Origin: Chersky-840 sp035604715 | Lineage (GTDB): Bacteria; Actinomycetota; Acidimicrobiia; Acidimicrobiales; UBA8190 | Direction: 5' to 3' | Assembly (NCBI GenBank): GCA_963731665.1 | Contig: CAVSWP010000008.1 | Span: forward strand, 248,001 to 312,000 | DNA: 64,000 nucleotides | In this document: positions 52,260 to 60,910 of the stretch, in pieces | Position numbering within the stretch: the first letter of the stretch is position 1 | Layout: each line of letters starts with the position of its first letter | The notes under the pieces: generated by a model | Database searches by the model: none | What the model saw: the letters and a program-made list of their open reading frames with translations, nothing else | Told to the model about the DNA's origin: nothing | Program-made: the position numbers and the translations under genes

Positions 52260-52913
52260 CTAGCCACCACCCTGCTGGGCCGCAGGTCCGCCGAGCGAGC
52301 CTTGCAGGCGGCGTTGCGCCCAACGGGTCACGACCCGTTCCTCGCGTTCGAGCTCGTCGAGCCGCAGCTCGAGCCGTCGCAGCGCGTCTTCGAGCTGCGG
52401 CACCCGGCGACGCTCGATCGCGCGATGGCGTCTTTCTGTGGCGTGCAGCTCCTCCTCGATCACGGCCAAGGATCTGTCGGCCACCGCGTGAGCGACCCCC
52501 GCTTCGAGCGCGCGCCGGTAAGAGGCGCTGGCGGGAGCCACCGCTGCATTCGCAGCCGCAGAGGCGGCCGGTGAGAGCTCCGGCAGGGCGCAGCGCGGAT
52601 CGTCGGGGTGACGAACCCCCATCGTGTTGCGCCAAACCACCTCTACGCCGGCTCGCCCGGCGACAGTCGAGCCGCTCAGTGCCACATCAGCGGAGCCGCC
52701 CAAGACCGCGGCGCGAAGTCCCCAGGTGTCGGCCTCCGAGCACGAGGTCACCCAGCGTCGACGGGTCTCTCCACACAGCTCGGCCAGCCGGCTCTGCTCG
52801 CGTCGCAAAAGCTGTCGTTTGCGGTCGAGAAGCTCCATGCTGCGTCGCGCCGCCCTCAGGCGACCGAGGAGCCACAGGCGTCCGGCGCGCCCCGGAGGCA
52901 CCTGCTCAGGCAC
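52260..52913 (-). CDS. atpD: A/V-type ATPase subunit D (central stalk)
   Basis: A 217-residue coiled-coil protein, last gene of the ATPase operon. It opens PPGRAGRLWLLGRLRAARRS with the LLxxKRxxL-like MELLDRKRQLLRREQSRLAE, and ends in a long helix rich in Arg, Leu and Glu (RRLELRLDELEREERVVTRW). It forms the rotor shaft in the A3B3 ring. GTG 52913 overlaps atpB by 8 bp. The middle section (Ala-rich) is more variable than usual. Confidence 0.82.
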   Translation of the reverse strand: MPEQVPPGRAGRLWLLGRLRAARRSMELLDRKRQLLRREQSRLAELCGETRRRWVTSCSEADTWGLRAAVLGGSADVALSGSTVAGRAGVEVVWRNTMGVRHPDDPRCALPELSPAASAAANAAVAPASASYRRALEAGVAHAVADRSLAVIEEELHATERRHRAIERRRVPQLEDALRRLELRLDELEREERVVTRWAQRRLQGSLGGPAAQQGGG

Positions 52914-54357
52914 TTGTCTCACTGCCGTCGCCGCCGGAAGAGGGCTCGCCCCCGCCCCCGGTGTCTTTCCCGTAGTACGCGGCGACATCGGCAGCGGAGA
53001 CCATCGTGAGCTCGCGCTGGGGAAGCTCAGAAGCCACCCGCCAAGCACGGCCCAGCGTTTCTTCCAAGGAGCGCCGCTCGTCCACCCGCTGGTCGACCAG
53101 AACTGAGTTGAACGCCTCGGCGAAAGCGAGGTAGCTGCGGTCGGTCTCGGTCAGTGCTCCCGTCCCGATCAGCTCGGCCAGGTCACGGACTTGGCGGGCA
53201 CGCGCCAGGGCAGCGACGAGCTGGGCAGCTATCCCGGGGTGGTCGGCCCTCGTGCGGCCCTCGCCGGTTCCCTTGCGCATGAGGCGCGACAGTGACCCGA
53301 GGACGTCCACGGGCGGGTAGATCCCTTCGCCGTGTACGTCGGGCGAGAGGACGATCTGGCCCTCGGTGATGTAGCCGGTGAGATCGGGGACCGGATGCGT
53401 GATGTCGCCGGCCGGCATGGTCAACACGGGGACCTGTGTCACCGAGCCCGAGTTTCCACGTATGCGTCCGCAGCGCTCGTAGAGCGATGCCAGGTCGCTA
53501 TAGAGATACCCGGGATAGGCGCGTCTTCCGGGGATCTCCCCTCTCGCGGCCGATACTTCACGCACCGCTTCGCAGTAAGCGGTCATGTCGGCCAGCACCA
53601 CGAGCACGTGCTGACCCAAGTCGAACGCGAGGTGCTCGGCGACAGTGAGAGCCACCCGTGGGGCGAGGACGCGCTGCACTACGGGGTCATCCGCAGTGTC
53701 CAAGAAGAGAGCCAGGTCGCCGCTGGCGCTTCTGGTCTCGAGCACGTCACGTATCGCCGCGCCGTCGGCGTGGGTCAGGCCCATAGCCACCACGACTACC
53801 TTGAACGGCTCGCCGCCAACACTCGCCTGTGCGGCGATCTGAGCGGCCAGCTCGAAGTGCGGAAGCCCCGCAGAGGAGAACACCGGCAGCTTCTGACCGC
53901 GCACGAGCGTGGTGAGCGCATCTATGACGGAGATCCCGGTCAGGATGGGATCTCGCGGGACGTCGCGCACAGTCGGGTTGAGCGGTGAGCCCGCCACCGG
54001 GCGAGTGACGGATCCGAGCATGGGTGGTCCACCGTCGAGCGGCTCTCCCATCCCGTTCCACACCCGGCCCAACCACCCCTCACCCACGGGGATTTCGAGT
54101 GGCCGCCCTTCGAACGCGACCGACACCGAAGCGGGGTCGATGCCGGACGTGCCTTGCAGGACCTGTAGCACCGCCACGTCGCGGTGGACCTCGAGCACGA
54201 GCGCTCGGCGCAGCTCACCCGAAGGCAGGCGCACGTCGGCGAGCTCGTCCCATCCGACTCCCTCGACTCCTCCGATCATGAGCAGGGGCCCTTCGGCCTC
54301 GAGCGCGCCGCTGTACTCGACGGGGATCCGGGGCAGACCCTGCACAGGAACGGTCAC
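52906..54357 (-). CDS. atpB: A/V-type ATPase subunit B (non-catalytic)
   Basis: A 483-residue B subunit. VEYSGALEAEGPLLMIGGVE is the N-terminal barrel, RVWNGMGEPLDGGP and ILTGISVIDALTTLVRGQKL the core, then FSSAGLPHFELAAQIAAQA in place of a Walker A loop, as expected for the non-catalytic subunit, and GSVTQVPVLTMPAGDITHPV with LTGYITEGQIVLSPD. GTG 54357 overlaps the atpA stop as GTGA. Confidence 0.93.
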   Translation of the reverse strand: MTVPVQGLPRIPVEYSGALEAEGPLLMIGGVEGVGWDELADVRLPSGELRRALVLEVHRDVAVLQVLQGTSGIDPASVSVAFEGRPLEIPVGEGWLGRVWNGMGEPLDGGPPMLGSVTRPVAGSPLNPTVRDVPRDPILTGISVIDALTTLVRGQKLPVFSSAGLPHFELAAQIAAQASVGGEPFKVVVVAMGLTHADGAAIRDVLETRSASGDLALFLDTADDPVVQRVLAPRVALTVAEHLAFDLGQHVLVVLADMTAYCEAVREVSAARGEIPGRRAYPGYLYSDLASLYERCGRIRGNSGSVTQVPVLTMPAGDITHPVPDLTGYITEGQIVLSPDVHGEGIYPPVDVLGSLSRLMRKGTGEGRTRADHPGIAAQLVAALARARQVRDLAELIGTGALTETDRSYLAFAEAFNSVLVDQRVDERRSLEETLGRAWRVASELPQRELTMVSAADVAAYYGKDTGGGGEPSSGGDGSETSA

Positions 54358-56120
54358 GGCTCTGCCCCCAGGTGGTCCAGCATCTCCAGGACCTCGTCGC
54401 GTCGTCGCTCCACGCCGGCGGCATCGTCGGGACCGACTTCGTCGCGCACCCTGGTGACACCTGACAGGTCGCTCTCTTCGACCACCGATGCGGCCAGCCC
54501 CTGCTCGACGAGGGACAGGCAACGGTCACAGACGCTGAGGACCATCTCCAAGAGCGCCGCCTGCTTGTCGGGCGAGCACGTGGCGTCGTTGGCGCTCAGA
54601 GCGCTCTGCTGCAGGACCGCCTCGCGAAGAAGCCGGCCCGCGAGCAGCACCACACGCTCACGTGCAGGCAGTGCCGCGAGCCCCACCAGCTCGACCATGG
54701 GCTCCAGCCTGTCGGCCTCGGCGAGGAGCGCGACTGCCCGGCTTCGGTCACGCGCCCAGCCGGGCCGACCTGCCGAAGCGTGCCATGCACCCACGGCCTC
54801 GGCGTCCCGGGAGAACGAGCGCCGCCAGGTGATAGCCGGATAGTGGCGGGCATAGGCGAGGTCCCGGTCCAATGTCCACAGGCAGCGCACGAACCGCTCT
54901 GTGTAGGCGGTGACCGGTTCCGTCATGTCGCCACCGGGTGGGGACACGGCGCCGATGGCGGTCACCGAGCCCTCCTCGCCACCGAGGGTCTCGAACTGGC
55001 CTGAGCGCTCGTAGAACGCGGCGAGCGCCGAGGCCAGGCCAGCCGGGTAGCCCTCCTCGGCGGGCAGCGCACCGCTTCGCGAAGAGAATTCGCGAAGGGC
55101 CTCTGCCCAGCGCGACGTGGAGTCAGCTAACAACACGGCGTGGTATCCCATGTCACGGTAGAACTCGGCCACGGTCATGCCGGTGTAGATGCTCGCCTCG
55201 CGGGCCATCACGGGCATGTTGGAGGTGTTGGCGATCACGACCGTGCGCTCGAGGAGGCTGCGACCGGTCCGCGGGTCCTCCAGCTCGGCGAGGTCGGCGA
55301 GGGCGTCAGCGAGCTCGTTGCCTCTCTCGCCGCAACCGACGAAGACGATCACGTCCGCCTCGCACCACTTGACTATCTGCTGCAAGAGAACGGTCTTACC
55401 GGTCCCGAAGCCGCCGGGAACCGCCGCCGTGGCTCCCTTCGCGATAGGGAAGAGCAGATCGACCACTCGCTGGCCGGTCCTGAGGGGGGCTGAGAGCCCG
55501 CGGCGCGCCGTCGCAGGGCGTGCACTGCGAACGGGCCACAGCTCGCTCACCGCGAGCTCTTGGCCGCCGACGACTGCGATCGTCTCGGCCTCGGTGACCT
55601 CGCCGCCTTCGGCAACCCACTCGAGGTCCCCCGACACCCACGGGGGGACGAGCACACGATGCTCCAGGCCAGAGGATGTGGGGATACGTCCGAGCACGGT
55701 TCCCGGACCCACCGCCAGGCCGGGCGACACCCCTGCCACGAATCTCCAGAGCGTGTTCGTTTCCTGCTCGAGCGAGCCGGGCGTGAGCCACACAGGCCGC
55801 CCGGCCAGTGGGCGGAGCAGACCGTCGAAGATCCCGCCGAGCAGGCCCGGACCCAGGCGGGCCGACAGCGGACGCCCTTTGCCAGCCGCCGGATCGCCGA
55901 CTCTGAGCCCTCCCGTGTACTCGTAGACCTGGGCGGTGACCGTGCCGCTTCGGACCGAAACGACCTCGGCCGCCAGCGCCGCATGGCCGACCTCCACCAC
56001 GTCCGACACCGCCACCTCGTCGAGTCCCTCCACCTCGACGAGCGCGCCGTTCACGCGCACCACGCGGCCCGAGGGGACGTGACGTGTCGCGCTCTGCGTT
56101 CCCCCGCCCGTCTGGCTCAT
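54354..56120 (-). CDS. atpA: A/V-type ATPase subunit A (catalytic)
   Basis: A 588-residue catalytic subunit with Walker A VPGGFGTGKTVLLQQIVKW, GCGERGNELADALADLAELE with the catalytic Glu, and the long non-homologous insert (residues about 100-200, QETNTLWRFVAG and VLVPPWVSGDLEWVAEGG) that distinguishes A/V from F-type alpha/beta subunits. MGYHAVLLADSTSRWAEALR and GSVTAIGAVSPPGGDMTEPV follow. ATG 56120 overlaps atpE as ATGA. Confidence 0.95.
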   Translation of the reverse strand: MSQTGGGTQSATRHVPSGRVVRVNGALVEVEGLDEVAVSDVVEVGHAALAAEVVSVRSGTVTAQVYEYTGGLRVGDPAAGKGRPLSARLGPGLLGGIFDGLLRPLAGRPVWLTPGSLEQETNTLWRFVAGVSPGLAVGPGTVLGRIPTSSGLEHRVLVPPWVSGDLEWVAEGGEVTEAETIAVVGGQELAVSELWPVRSARPATARRGLSAPLRTGQRVVDLLFPIAKGATAAVPGGFGTGKTVLLQQIVKWCEADVIVFVGCGERGNELADALADLAELEDPRTGRSLLERTVVIANTSNMPVMAREASIYTGMTVAEFYRDMGYHAVLLADSTSRWAEALREFSSRSGALPAEEGYPAGLASALAAFYERSGQFETLGGEEGSVTAIGAVSPPGGDMTEPVTAYTERFVRCLWTLDRDLAYARHYPAITWRRSFSRDAEAVGAWHASAGRPGWARDRSRAVALLAEADRLEPMVELVGLAALPARERVVLLAGRLLREAVLQQSALSANDATCSPDKQAALLEMVLSVCDRCLSLVEQGLAASVVEESDLSGVTRVRDEVGPDDAAGVERRRDEVLEMLDHLGAEP

Positions 56121-56698
56121 GCCCACAGACCCTCGATCTCGTCGGTCATCGACAGCAGAACATGGTCGACCAGGGACGCCGGCCCGATCGCCGCCCTACG
56201 TTTACCGGCCCGCGCCTCCACCACCAGGGAATCGGGACCAGAACGTTGAACCGATGCGTCGTCTCCAAGGCGCTCGCTCACGAGAGCCGACAACCGCTCG
56301 GCGAGCATCCGGCCCTCCGTCGAGGTCGCACGTTGCACCAGGGCGTCAACGGCCTCACGTCGAAGACGCTCGTACGCGCATCGTCTGGCGTGGAGCACCC
56401 TCTCGTGCGCCTCGCGACGTGCGGCGGCCAACTGCAGCGAGGCGATCCACTCCGCGGCGGAGATGCCTTCGGCGCGCGCTTGCGCGAGCAGACGGTCAGC
56501 CTCCGCGTGCGCCCGCGCCAGTTCGGCATGGGTTTCCTCCGTTGCCATCGCCCGCACTTGCTCCGCCCGCTGAAGTGCCATCTCGACGAGCGCCTCGCAC
56601 ACCGGGTCGAGAACCTGCGTGATGTCGTAACGCCGCGCGTCATCTCTCGGACTGTCAGAACCAGCAGAGCGAGTCCTCGTCGTAGCATTTTCCTCCAT
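56117..56698 (-). CDS. atpE: A/V-type ATPase subunit E-like peripheral stalk
   Basis: A 193-residue protein. A long coiled coil (about residues 35-130: EMALQRAEQVRAMATEETHA, LARAHAEADRLLAQARAEG) is followed by a small globular end ending SLVDHVLLSMTDEIEGLW. This is the E-subunit plan for the stator. ATG 56698 overlaps the atpF stop; position between F and A supports the call, since sequence conservation in this subunit is low. Confidence 0.78.
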   Translation of the reverse strand: MEENATTRTRSAGSDSPRDDARRYDITQVLDPVCEALVEMALQRAEQVRAMATEETHAELARAHAEADRLLAQARAEGISAAEWIASLQLAAARREAHERVLHARRCAYERLRREAVDALVQRATSTEGRMLAERLSALVSERLGDDASVQRSGPDSLVVEARAGKRRAAIGPASLVDHVLLSMTDEIEGLWA

Positions 56699-56919
56699 CA
56701 CGGCGGCATCACGGCGCTCAACACGCCCTCACGAAGCGCCGAATCTCCGGCCAGAGCCGCAGCGGCCTTGGCCGTGAGCAGCACCACTGCCACGTCGCCG
56801 GGCAGCGACGCCCAAGTGCGGCGCACGGCGTCGGCGTCGTCGGCCACGAGCACCGTGGCGCCTGCGAGAGCGAAGCCTTCGACGCGCACTGCCTCGCCGA
56901 GCACGACGAGTCGGCCCAT
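56698..56919 (-). CDS. atpF: A/V-type ATPase subunit F
   Basis: A 73-residue Rossmann-like rotor subunit: GRLVVLGEAVRVEGFALAGA, then VLVADDADAVRRTW and PGDVAVVLLTAKAAAAL. It is shorter than the usual 100 or so residues, the C-terminal helix being reduced. ATG 56919 follows GGAGG by 7 nt. Identification depends partly on its place in the operon. Confidence 0.75.
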   Translation of the reverse strand: MGRLVVLGEAVRVEGFALAGATVLVADDADAVRRTWASLPGDVAVVLLTAKAAAALAGDSALREGVLSAVMPP

Positions 56920-56954
56920 CACAAAGCCTCCGGAGAGCGAGACGAGGACGACAA

Positions 56955-57371
56955 CTACACCTTCCCAATCAGGATGATGGCGATCACGAGGCCGTAGATC
57001 GCGATCCCTTCGGCCAGCCCGACGATCACCATGGCCCGACCGAACATCTCGGGTCGCTCGCTCATCGCCGCCAGGGCGGCCGAGCCGGTGTACGCCACGC
57101 CGATGCCCGACCCGATCGACGCTCCGGCCACCGCGATCCCCGCCCCGACGAGCGCCTGACCGCCATAAGACTTCACTGCAGCGGCAGTGGTGGCCGCGGC
57201 GCTCGGACTGGCGGAGGCCGCGAGCACTACGAGAACCCCCGCACCGACGAGCAGGATCAGGTTCAGAACCTTCACCAGGAGGAGCGTCCGGCGCGGGCGG
57301 TGACGCAGCTGGATGCCGATGCCCGCCGCGGTGGCGGCGAGGATCGGAAGGCCGATCAGCCAAGCGAGCAT
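56955..57371 (-). CDS. atpK: A/V-type ATPase proteolipid subunit K
   Basis: A 138-residue ring subunit. Two N-terminal helices (LAWLIGLPILAATAAGIGI; LNLILLVGAGVLVVLAA) precede the classical hairpin: VGAGIAVAGASIGSGIGVAY, then FGRAMVIVGLAEGIAIYGLV with the ion-carrying Glu. The absence of an obvious Na-binding Gln/Ser pattern makes protons the more likely ion, but this is not certain. ATG 57371 overlaps the atpI stop by 16 bp. Confidence 0.88.
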   Translation of the reverse strand: MLAWLIGLPILAATAAGIGIQLRHRPRRTLLLVKVLNLILLVGAGVLVVLAASASPSAAATTAAAVKSYGGQALVGAGIAVAGASIGSGIGVAYTGSAALAAMSERPEMFGRAMVIVGLAEGIAIYGLVIAIILIGKV

Positions 57372-58745
57372 GAATCCTCCTTAGACGAGACCACGGGTAT
57401 GTGCCAGGGACGGAACTTCCGGCCCTCGGCGGTGAAGATCCTGCTGAACATCTCGTAGTACTCGAGACGCATGGCCTGCACTCCGGCCACCAGGCCCTCG
57501 AGCGCGAAGGTGAGCGCGTTCCCCACCACCAGCACTACGATAGCCACCATCGTGAAGGCATTGCCTTTGTGCCACAGAGCGGTGGTCGCGTTCCACACGA
57601 TCATGCACAACGCTGCGTGGGTGAGGCCGAAAGCAGCAAGCCGAGCGAACGACACGGTGTTGGTACCGATACGCACCACCGCGTCGAAGAGCTCGACGCC
57701 GGCCTGCACCACTCCCTCGGCGCGACCGCCCGCCGCTGCATAGAGGCCGAGGAACCCGAACCCGAGGCCGGCCAGCGCGAACGCCGCACCTATGGCCTCT
57801 GCCACGATCAGGTGCCTGTACCATCCGATACCCACGACGGCGAGACCCAGATAGAGGCTCGCCCCCGCCAGCCCCGAGACGGCCAGAAGCGCACCCATGG
57901 CGCCGCCCTCGCGCCAACGGTTGAGCGTCCCGAGCCCGTAGGAGACAGCGAGCAGACCCGCACCCGCCGCGATCGCGACCGCAAGCAGGGTGGTCGGATG
58001 GTCGAGAGGCCTCAGCCACAGGGTCGGGACGAGCCCCGTCGGTCCGAAGGCCTCGCCGTACAGAAGGCCGAAGACCACGCTCGCGAGCCCCGCTCCGATC
58101 ACGAACGGTGAAAGGTGGCGCAGGTGGGCGAGTGCTGCCGGTCGGCCCGAGCGCAGAACCAGGCCGCCGGCCACTACGAGCACCCCGTGCCCGACGTCGC
58201 CGAACATCATTCCGAACATCACGATGTAGGCGAGACCGGCCAGCGCCGACGGGTTCAGGTCCTTGTAATTGATCGTCGCATAGGTGTCTACGAGCGGCTG
58301 GAACGCTCCTGTCGCACCCTTGTCCACCACCAGCGTCGGGGGCTCTGTTCCACGAGGAGGTGTCAGGGACACAACAGCCCCGCCGAGGGGGGCGAGGTGG
58401 GTCCTGAGCACGCCTAAGGCCGAGGTCGGGCTCCATCCCACGAGAGCGGCCACCGAGCCGCGCCGCGAAGCGCTCGCACTCACGCTCTCGAGCTCGGCCT
58501 CTCCGGCGAGCACTCCGAGGGGACCTTCGCGCTCGAGGGTTGCGATGTCGGGGGGGCCCGGGTCGAGCACCGCACCGGGTCGAGAAGCGTCGAACATCGA
58601 CCGACGCGCCCGCTCCAACGCCTCGCCGGCAGGGCCGCGCTCCTTGTCGGCGACCCTCTCGATCTGTACGACCCCGGCATCGGCAACCGCGACGAGGACG
58701 CTGCGCAGACAGTCGCGCGGGTGCTACCACCGCCACCCGGTCCAT
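57356..58745 (-). CDS. atpI: A/V-type ATPase subunit I (a), frameshifted near start
   Basis: About 463 residues when joined. ATG 58745 gives DRVAVVAPARL, then a one-base shift around 58701-58712 is needed to reach LRSVLVAVADAGVVQIERVA, after which the frame is open to the end. The membrane half has the a-subunit signature YIVMFGMMFGDVGHGVLVVA, TNTVSFARLAAFGLTHAALC and NALTFALEGLVAGVQAMRLE-YYEMF. It forms the ion half-channels. It is shorter than typical subunit I (about 600), with a reduced soluble domain. The shift may be an assembly error or a real lesion. Confidence 0.82.
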
Positions 58746-58764
58746 CCTGGACGGCTCTAAGGTC

Positions 58765-59694
58765 TCAGGCCACCGCATCGAGCAGCTCCTCGATGTCCCC
58801 GCCGCCTCGTGCCGCGACCTGAAGCGCCGCACGTGTGCGCCAGGCGTCCGCGGCCAAGAGGCCCACGACTCCCACGCTCGAGGACACGTCGAGCGTCGAG
58901 CGCGCCGCCATCGCGGCGCCGGAGGTCTCGAGGTTCGACCACCAGCGTGCCTCTGCCCGCCACAGCTCACCGGCTTGCGCAACGCCTTCGAGAGCCTTGG
59001 CCGCAGCCCTCGGCAGGCGCCCGGAGAGCTCACCGGGCGAGGCCGACTCCTCCCATCGAGAACCGACAAGACGCTGCGCGTCGCGGCGCGCCAGTGGGCC
59101 CAACGCCGACACAGCACCGGCGCCGAGCACCCTGCACAGCGCCAGAGCAGCACCCGAGACGGCCCAGTCAGCCGCACCGGGGACCCCGTCGAGGACGCGG
59201 CGCGCCCAGCGCATCAACAGCGCCAAACGGACGGTCGCCAGGTCCTCCCCCCCGGGGTCTCCCCAAGACGAGGAGGCGAGCGCCGTACGAACCTCCGCCG
59301 GAGTCCTTGCCGCTGAGATGGCCGGCCAAGCGGTCGCCATGGAGCCCAGGACGAACGGATCGGGTGCCTCGTGGCCCTCGAGGCGGGCCAGGTGGCCGGT
59401 CACGTTGGCTATCTCGAAGCCGGCCGCTAGGAGCCTGAGCGGGCCGGCACCAAGCGGCGGGCCCCACCCGGCCAGGATCCGCATATGCCACAGCAAAGTT
59501 GCGAACACCGCGTGCTCGGCCGTGGGCAGGTCCATCTCTGCGCTCACATCGCGCCCATAGGGTGTGCGCGCCAGGGCGCCTAGCGCGACGGAGAGAGAGT
59601 CGGATGCGGCGAGGTTGCGGGCCCCGTCGCGCCCAAGCTGTCGGCGGGCAAGACCCTTTGCCCTCACCCCTGCTGCGACCCAGCCGGCGCTCAT
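58765..59694 (-). CDS. Probable A/V-type ATPase subunit C (d)
   Basis: A 309-residue Ala- and Arg-rich all-helical protein between the stalk-like gene and atpI. Sequence recognition is weak; the size, helical make-up and the lack of any other candidate for subunit C in an otherwise complete operon support the call. GWVAAGVRAKGLARRQLGRD at the start and FATLLWHMRILAGWGPPLG, where a W/H/R-rich helix occurs, are the most distinctive stretches. ATG 59694 overlaps the preceding stop as ATGA. In Thermus the C gene sits between E and F, so the location here is altered. Confidence 0.62.
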   Translation of the reverse strand: MSAGWVAAGVRAKGLARRQLGRDGARNLAASDSLSVALGALARTPYGRDVSAEMDLPTAEHAVFATLLWHMRILAGWGPPLGAGPLRLLAAGFEIANVTGHLARLEGHEAPDPFVLGSMATAWPAISAARTPAEVRTALASSSWGDPGGEDLATVRLALLMRWARRVLDGVPGAADWAVSGAALALCRVLGAGAVSALGPLARRDAQRLVGSRWEESASPGELSGRLPRAAAKALEGVAQAGELWRAEARWWSNLETSGAAMAARSTLDVSSSVGVVGLLAADAWRTRAALQVAARGGGDIEELLDAVA

Positions 59695-60131
59695 GTCTGC
59701 GGCACCCCCTGCCCCAGGATCAGGGCGCGTCGCACCAGTTCGTCGATCAGCCCCGGTGTTCGCTCTGGGGCGACGCGTGCGATGCGTTCCGCCTCCGATC
59801 GCGCCTCGGCGACGAGCGCACTCCTCTGCTGCTCGGCTCGGGCTAGGTGCTCGGCCGCCGAGTCTTCGCGTGCGGCGTCCGCGTCGAGCCGCGCCTGGGC
59901 AAGGATACGGCGGGCGTGAGCGGCTGACTCTGCCAGCCGTCGGGCTGCCTCGGCAGTGGCGTCTTCGAGCACCTCCTCGGCGCGGTGCTGCGCGGTCTCG
60001 AGGAACGAGAAGACCGGTGCCAGCTCGGCCTCGATCTCGCTGGCTCGGTCGACGGGCACCCCGGCCGGTGCGGGCGCGCCGGGGACTCCGTGGAAGCGAA
60101 AGCGCTGGAGGATCTCCCCGACCGATGCCAC
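59691..60131 (-). CDS. A/V-type ATPase subunit G/H-like stalk protein
   Basis: A 146-residue protein, first gene of the operon. A long helix with heptads and alternate Ala/Glu/Arg (EAARRLAESAAHARRILAQA, then EHLARAEQQRSALVAEARSE) fits the G/H stalk subunit that pairs with E. GTG 60131 has GGAGG 5 nt upstream and the family-like start ASVGEILQRFRF follows. A longer start to 60209 is possible but lacks a ribosome site. Confidence 0.7.
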   Translation of the reverse strand: MASVGEILQRFRFHGVPGAPAPAGVPVDRASEIEAELAPVFSFLETAQHRAEEVLEDATAEAARRLAESAAHARRILAQARLDADAAREDSAAEHLARAEQQRSALVAEARSEAERIARVAPERTPGLIDELVRRALILGQGVPQT

Positions 60132-60447
60132 CGTCACCTCCGATTCATGGGCATCTACCTGGTTGGACGCTACGCCGGAGCGAGATGGCGTTCCAGGGTC
60201 GAATGTCACGCCGCCGCATAACCCTGCCGGTGCCCGCCAGCAGCCGGGGCATCAACGTCTCTGACTGGCATTGCTGCCCTGCCTCCAACCGTCGTAATGA
60301 TGGTGGATCCGAGGGGCGGGCTGGGCGAGAGGAACGTCCCTGGCCGCCGCCGGCCGACCGAGGACCTCCGACTGGGACCTAAGGCCCTACCGGGAGGCCC
60401 GTGTGTGATCCAATCATTGGGTAAGTACCGGTTCATGGAGGTTCGAG
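60132..60447. other. Divergent control region, ATPase operon versus USP
   Basis: A 316-bp stretch that must hold the ATPase promoter. It contains the best DosR-box-like sequence of the window (60374-60387). No gene is supported. Confidence 0.5.
60374..60387 (+). promoter_or_regulatory. Best DosR-box-like site, upstream of a USP
   Basis: GGGACCTAAGGCCC matches 12 of 14 positions of GGGACTWWAGTCCC and is a near-perfect dyad. It ends 60 bp before the USP start at 60448. Confidence 0.65.
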
Positions 60448-60885
60448 ATGACGAACCAAGCCGAGCAGACTGAGCAGCGACCGGTAGTGGTCGGGATCGA
60501 GGGCTCCGAGCGCTCCACGGGGGCCCTGGAATGGGCTGCCTCCTATGCCCAGGCCACCGGGACCACCGTGCGTGCTGTGGCGGTGTGGCACAGCCCCTCC
60601 ACTATCGGCTTCGACGTGGGAGGCGGAGCCTGGGACCGTGAGGGCGCGTGCAGAAAGACAGCAGAGAAACAGGTGGCTTCGGTGGCCACCCGCCACCCAG
60701 GCCTTGAGATCGATCTGGACGTCGTCCACGGCGGCGCGGCGCAGGTTCTCGTCGATGCCTCCGAGAACGCAGCATTGCTGGTGGTCGGGACTAGGGGTCA
60801 TGGCGGCTTCGCGAACCTCATACTCGGGTCAACGAGCAATGACTGCGTGCACGCTGCCCACTGCCCCGTGGTGGTGTACCGATGA
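60448..60885 (+). CDS. Universal stress protein
   Basis: A 145-residue USP: RPVVVGIEGSERSTGALEWA (Glu in place of the usual Asp of the first strand), VRAVAVWHSPSTIGFDVGGG, and the ATP loop ALLVVGTRGHGGFANLILGS with DCVHAAHCPVVVY. ATG 60448 follows GGAGG by 6 nt. The Asp-to-Glu change at the adenine-side position is uncommon but conservative. Confidence 0.9.
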   Translation: MTNQAEQTEQRPVVVGIEGSERSTGALEWAASYAQATGTTVRAVAVWHSPSTIGFDVGGGAWDREGACRKTAEKQVASVATRHPGLEIDLDVVHGGAAQVLVDASENAALLVVGTRGHGGFANLILGSTSNDCVHAAHCPVVVYR

Positions 60886-60910
60886 AGCGCGTTTGATGGT
60901 GGCAGCGTGA

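Noticed and set aside
57381..59177. Long minus-strand frame across atpI and the C-like gene
   Set aside because: It runs through two recognised genes in another frame and has Arg/Pro-rich, low-complexity sequence. Only its first codons near 58745 belong to atpI.
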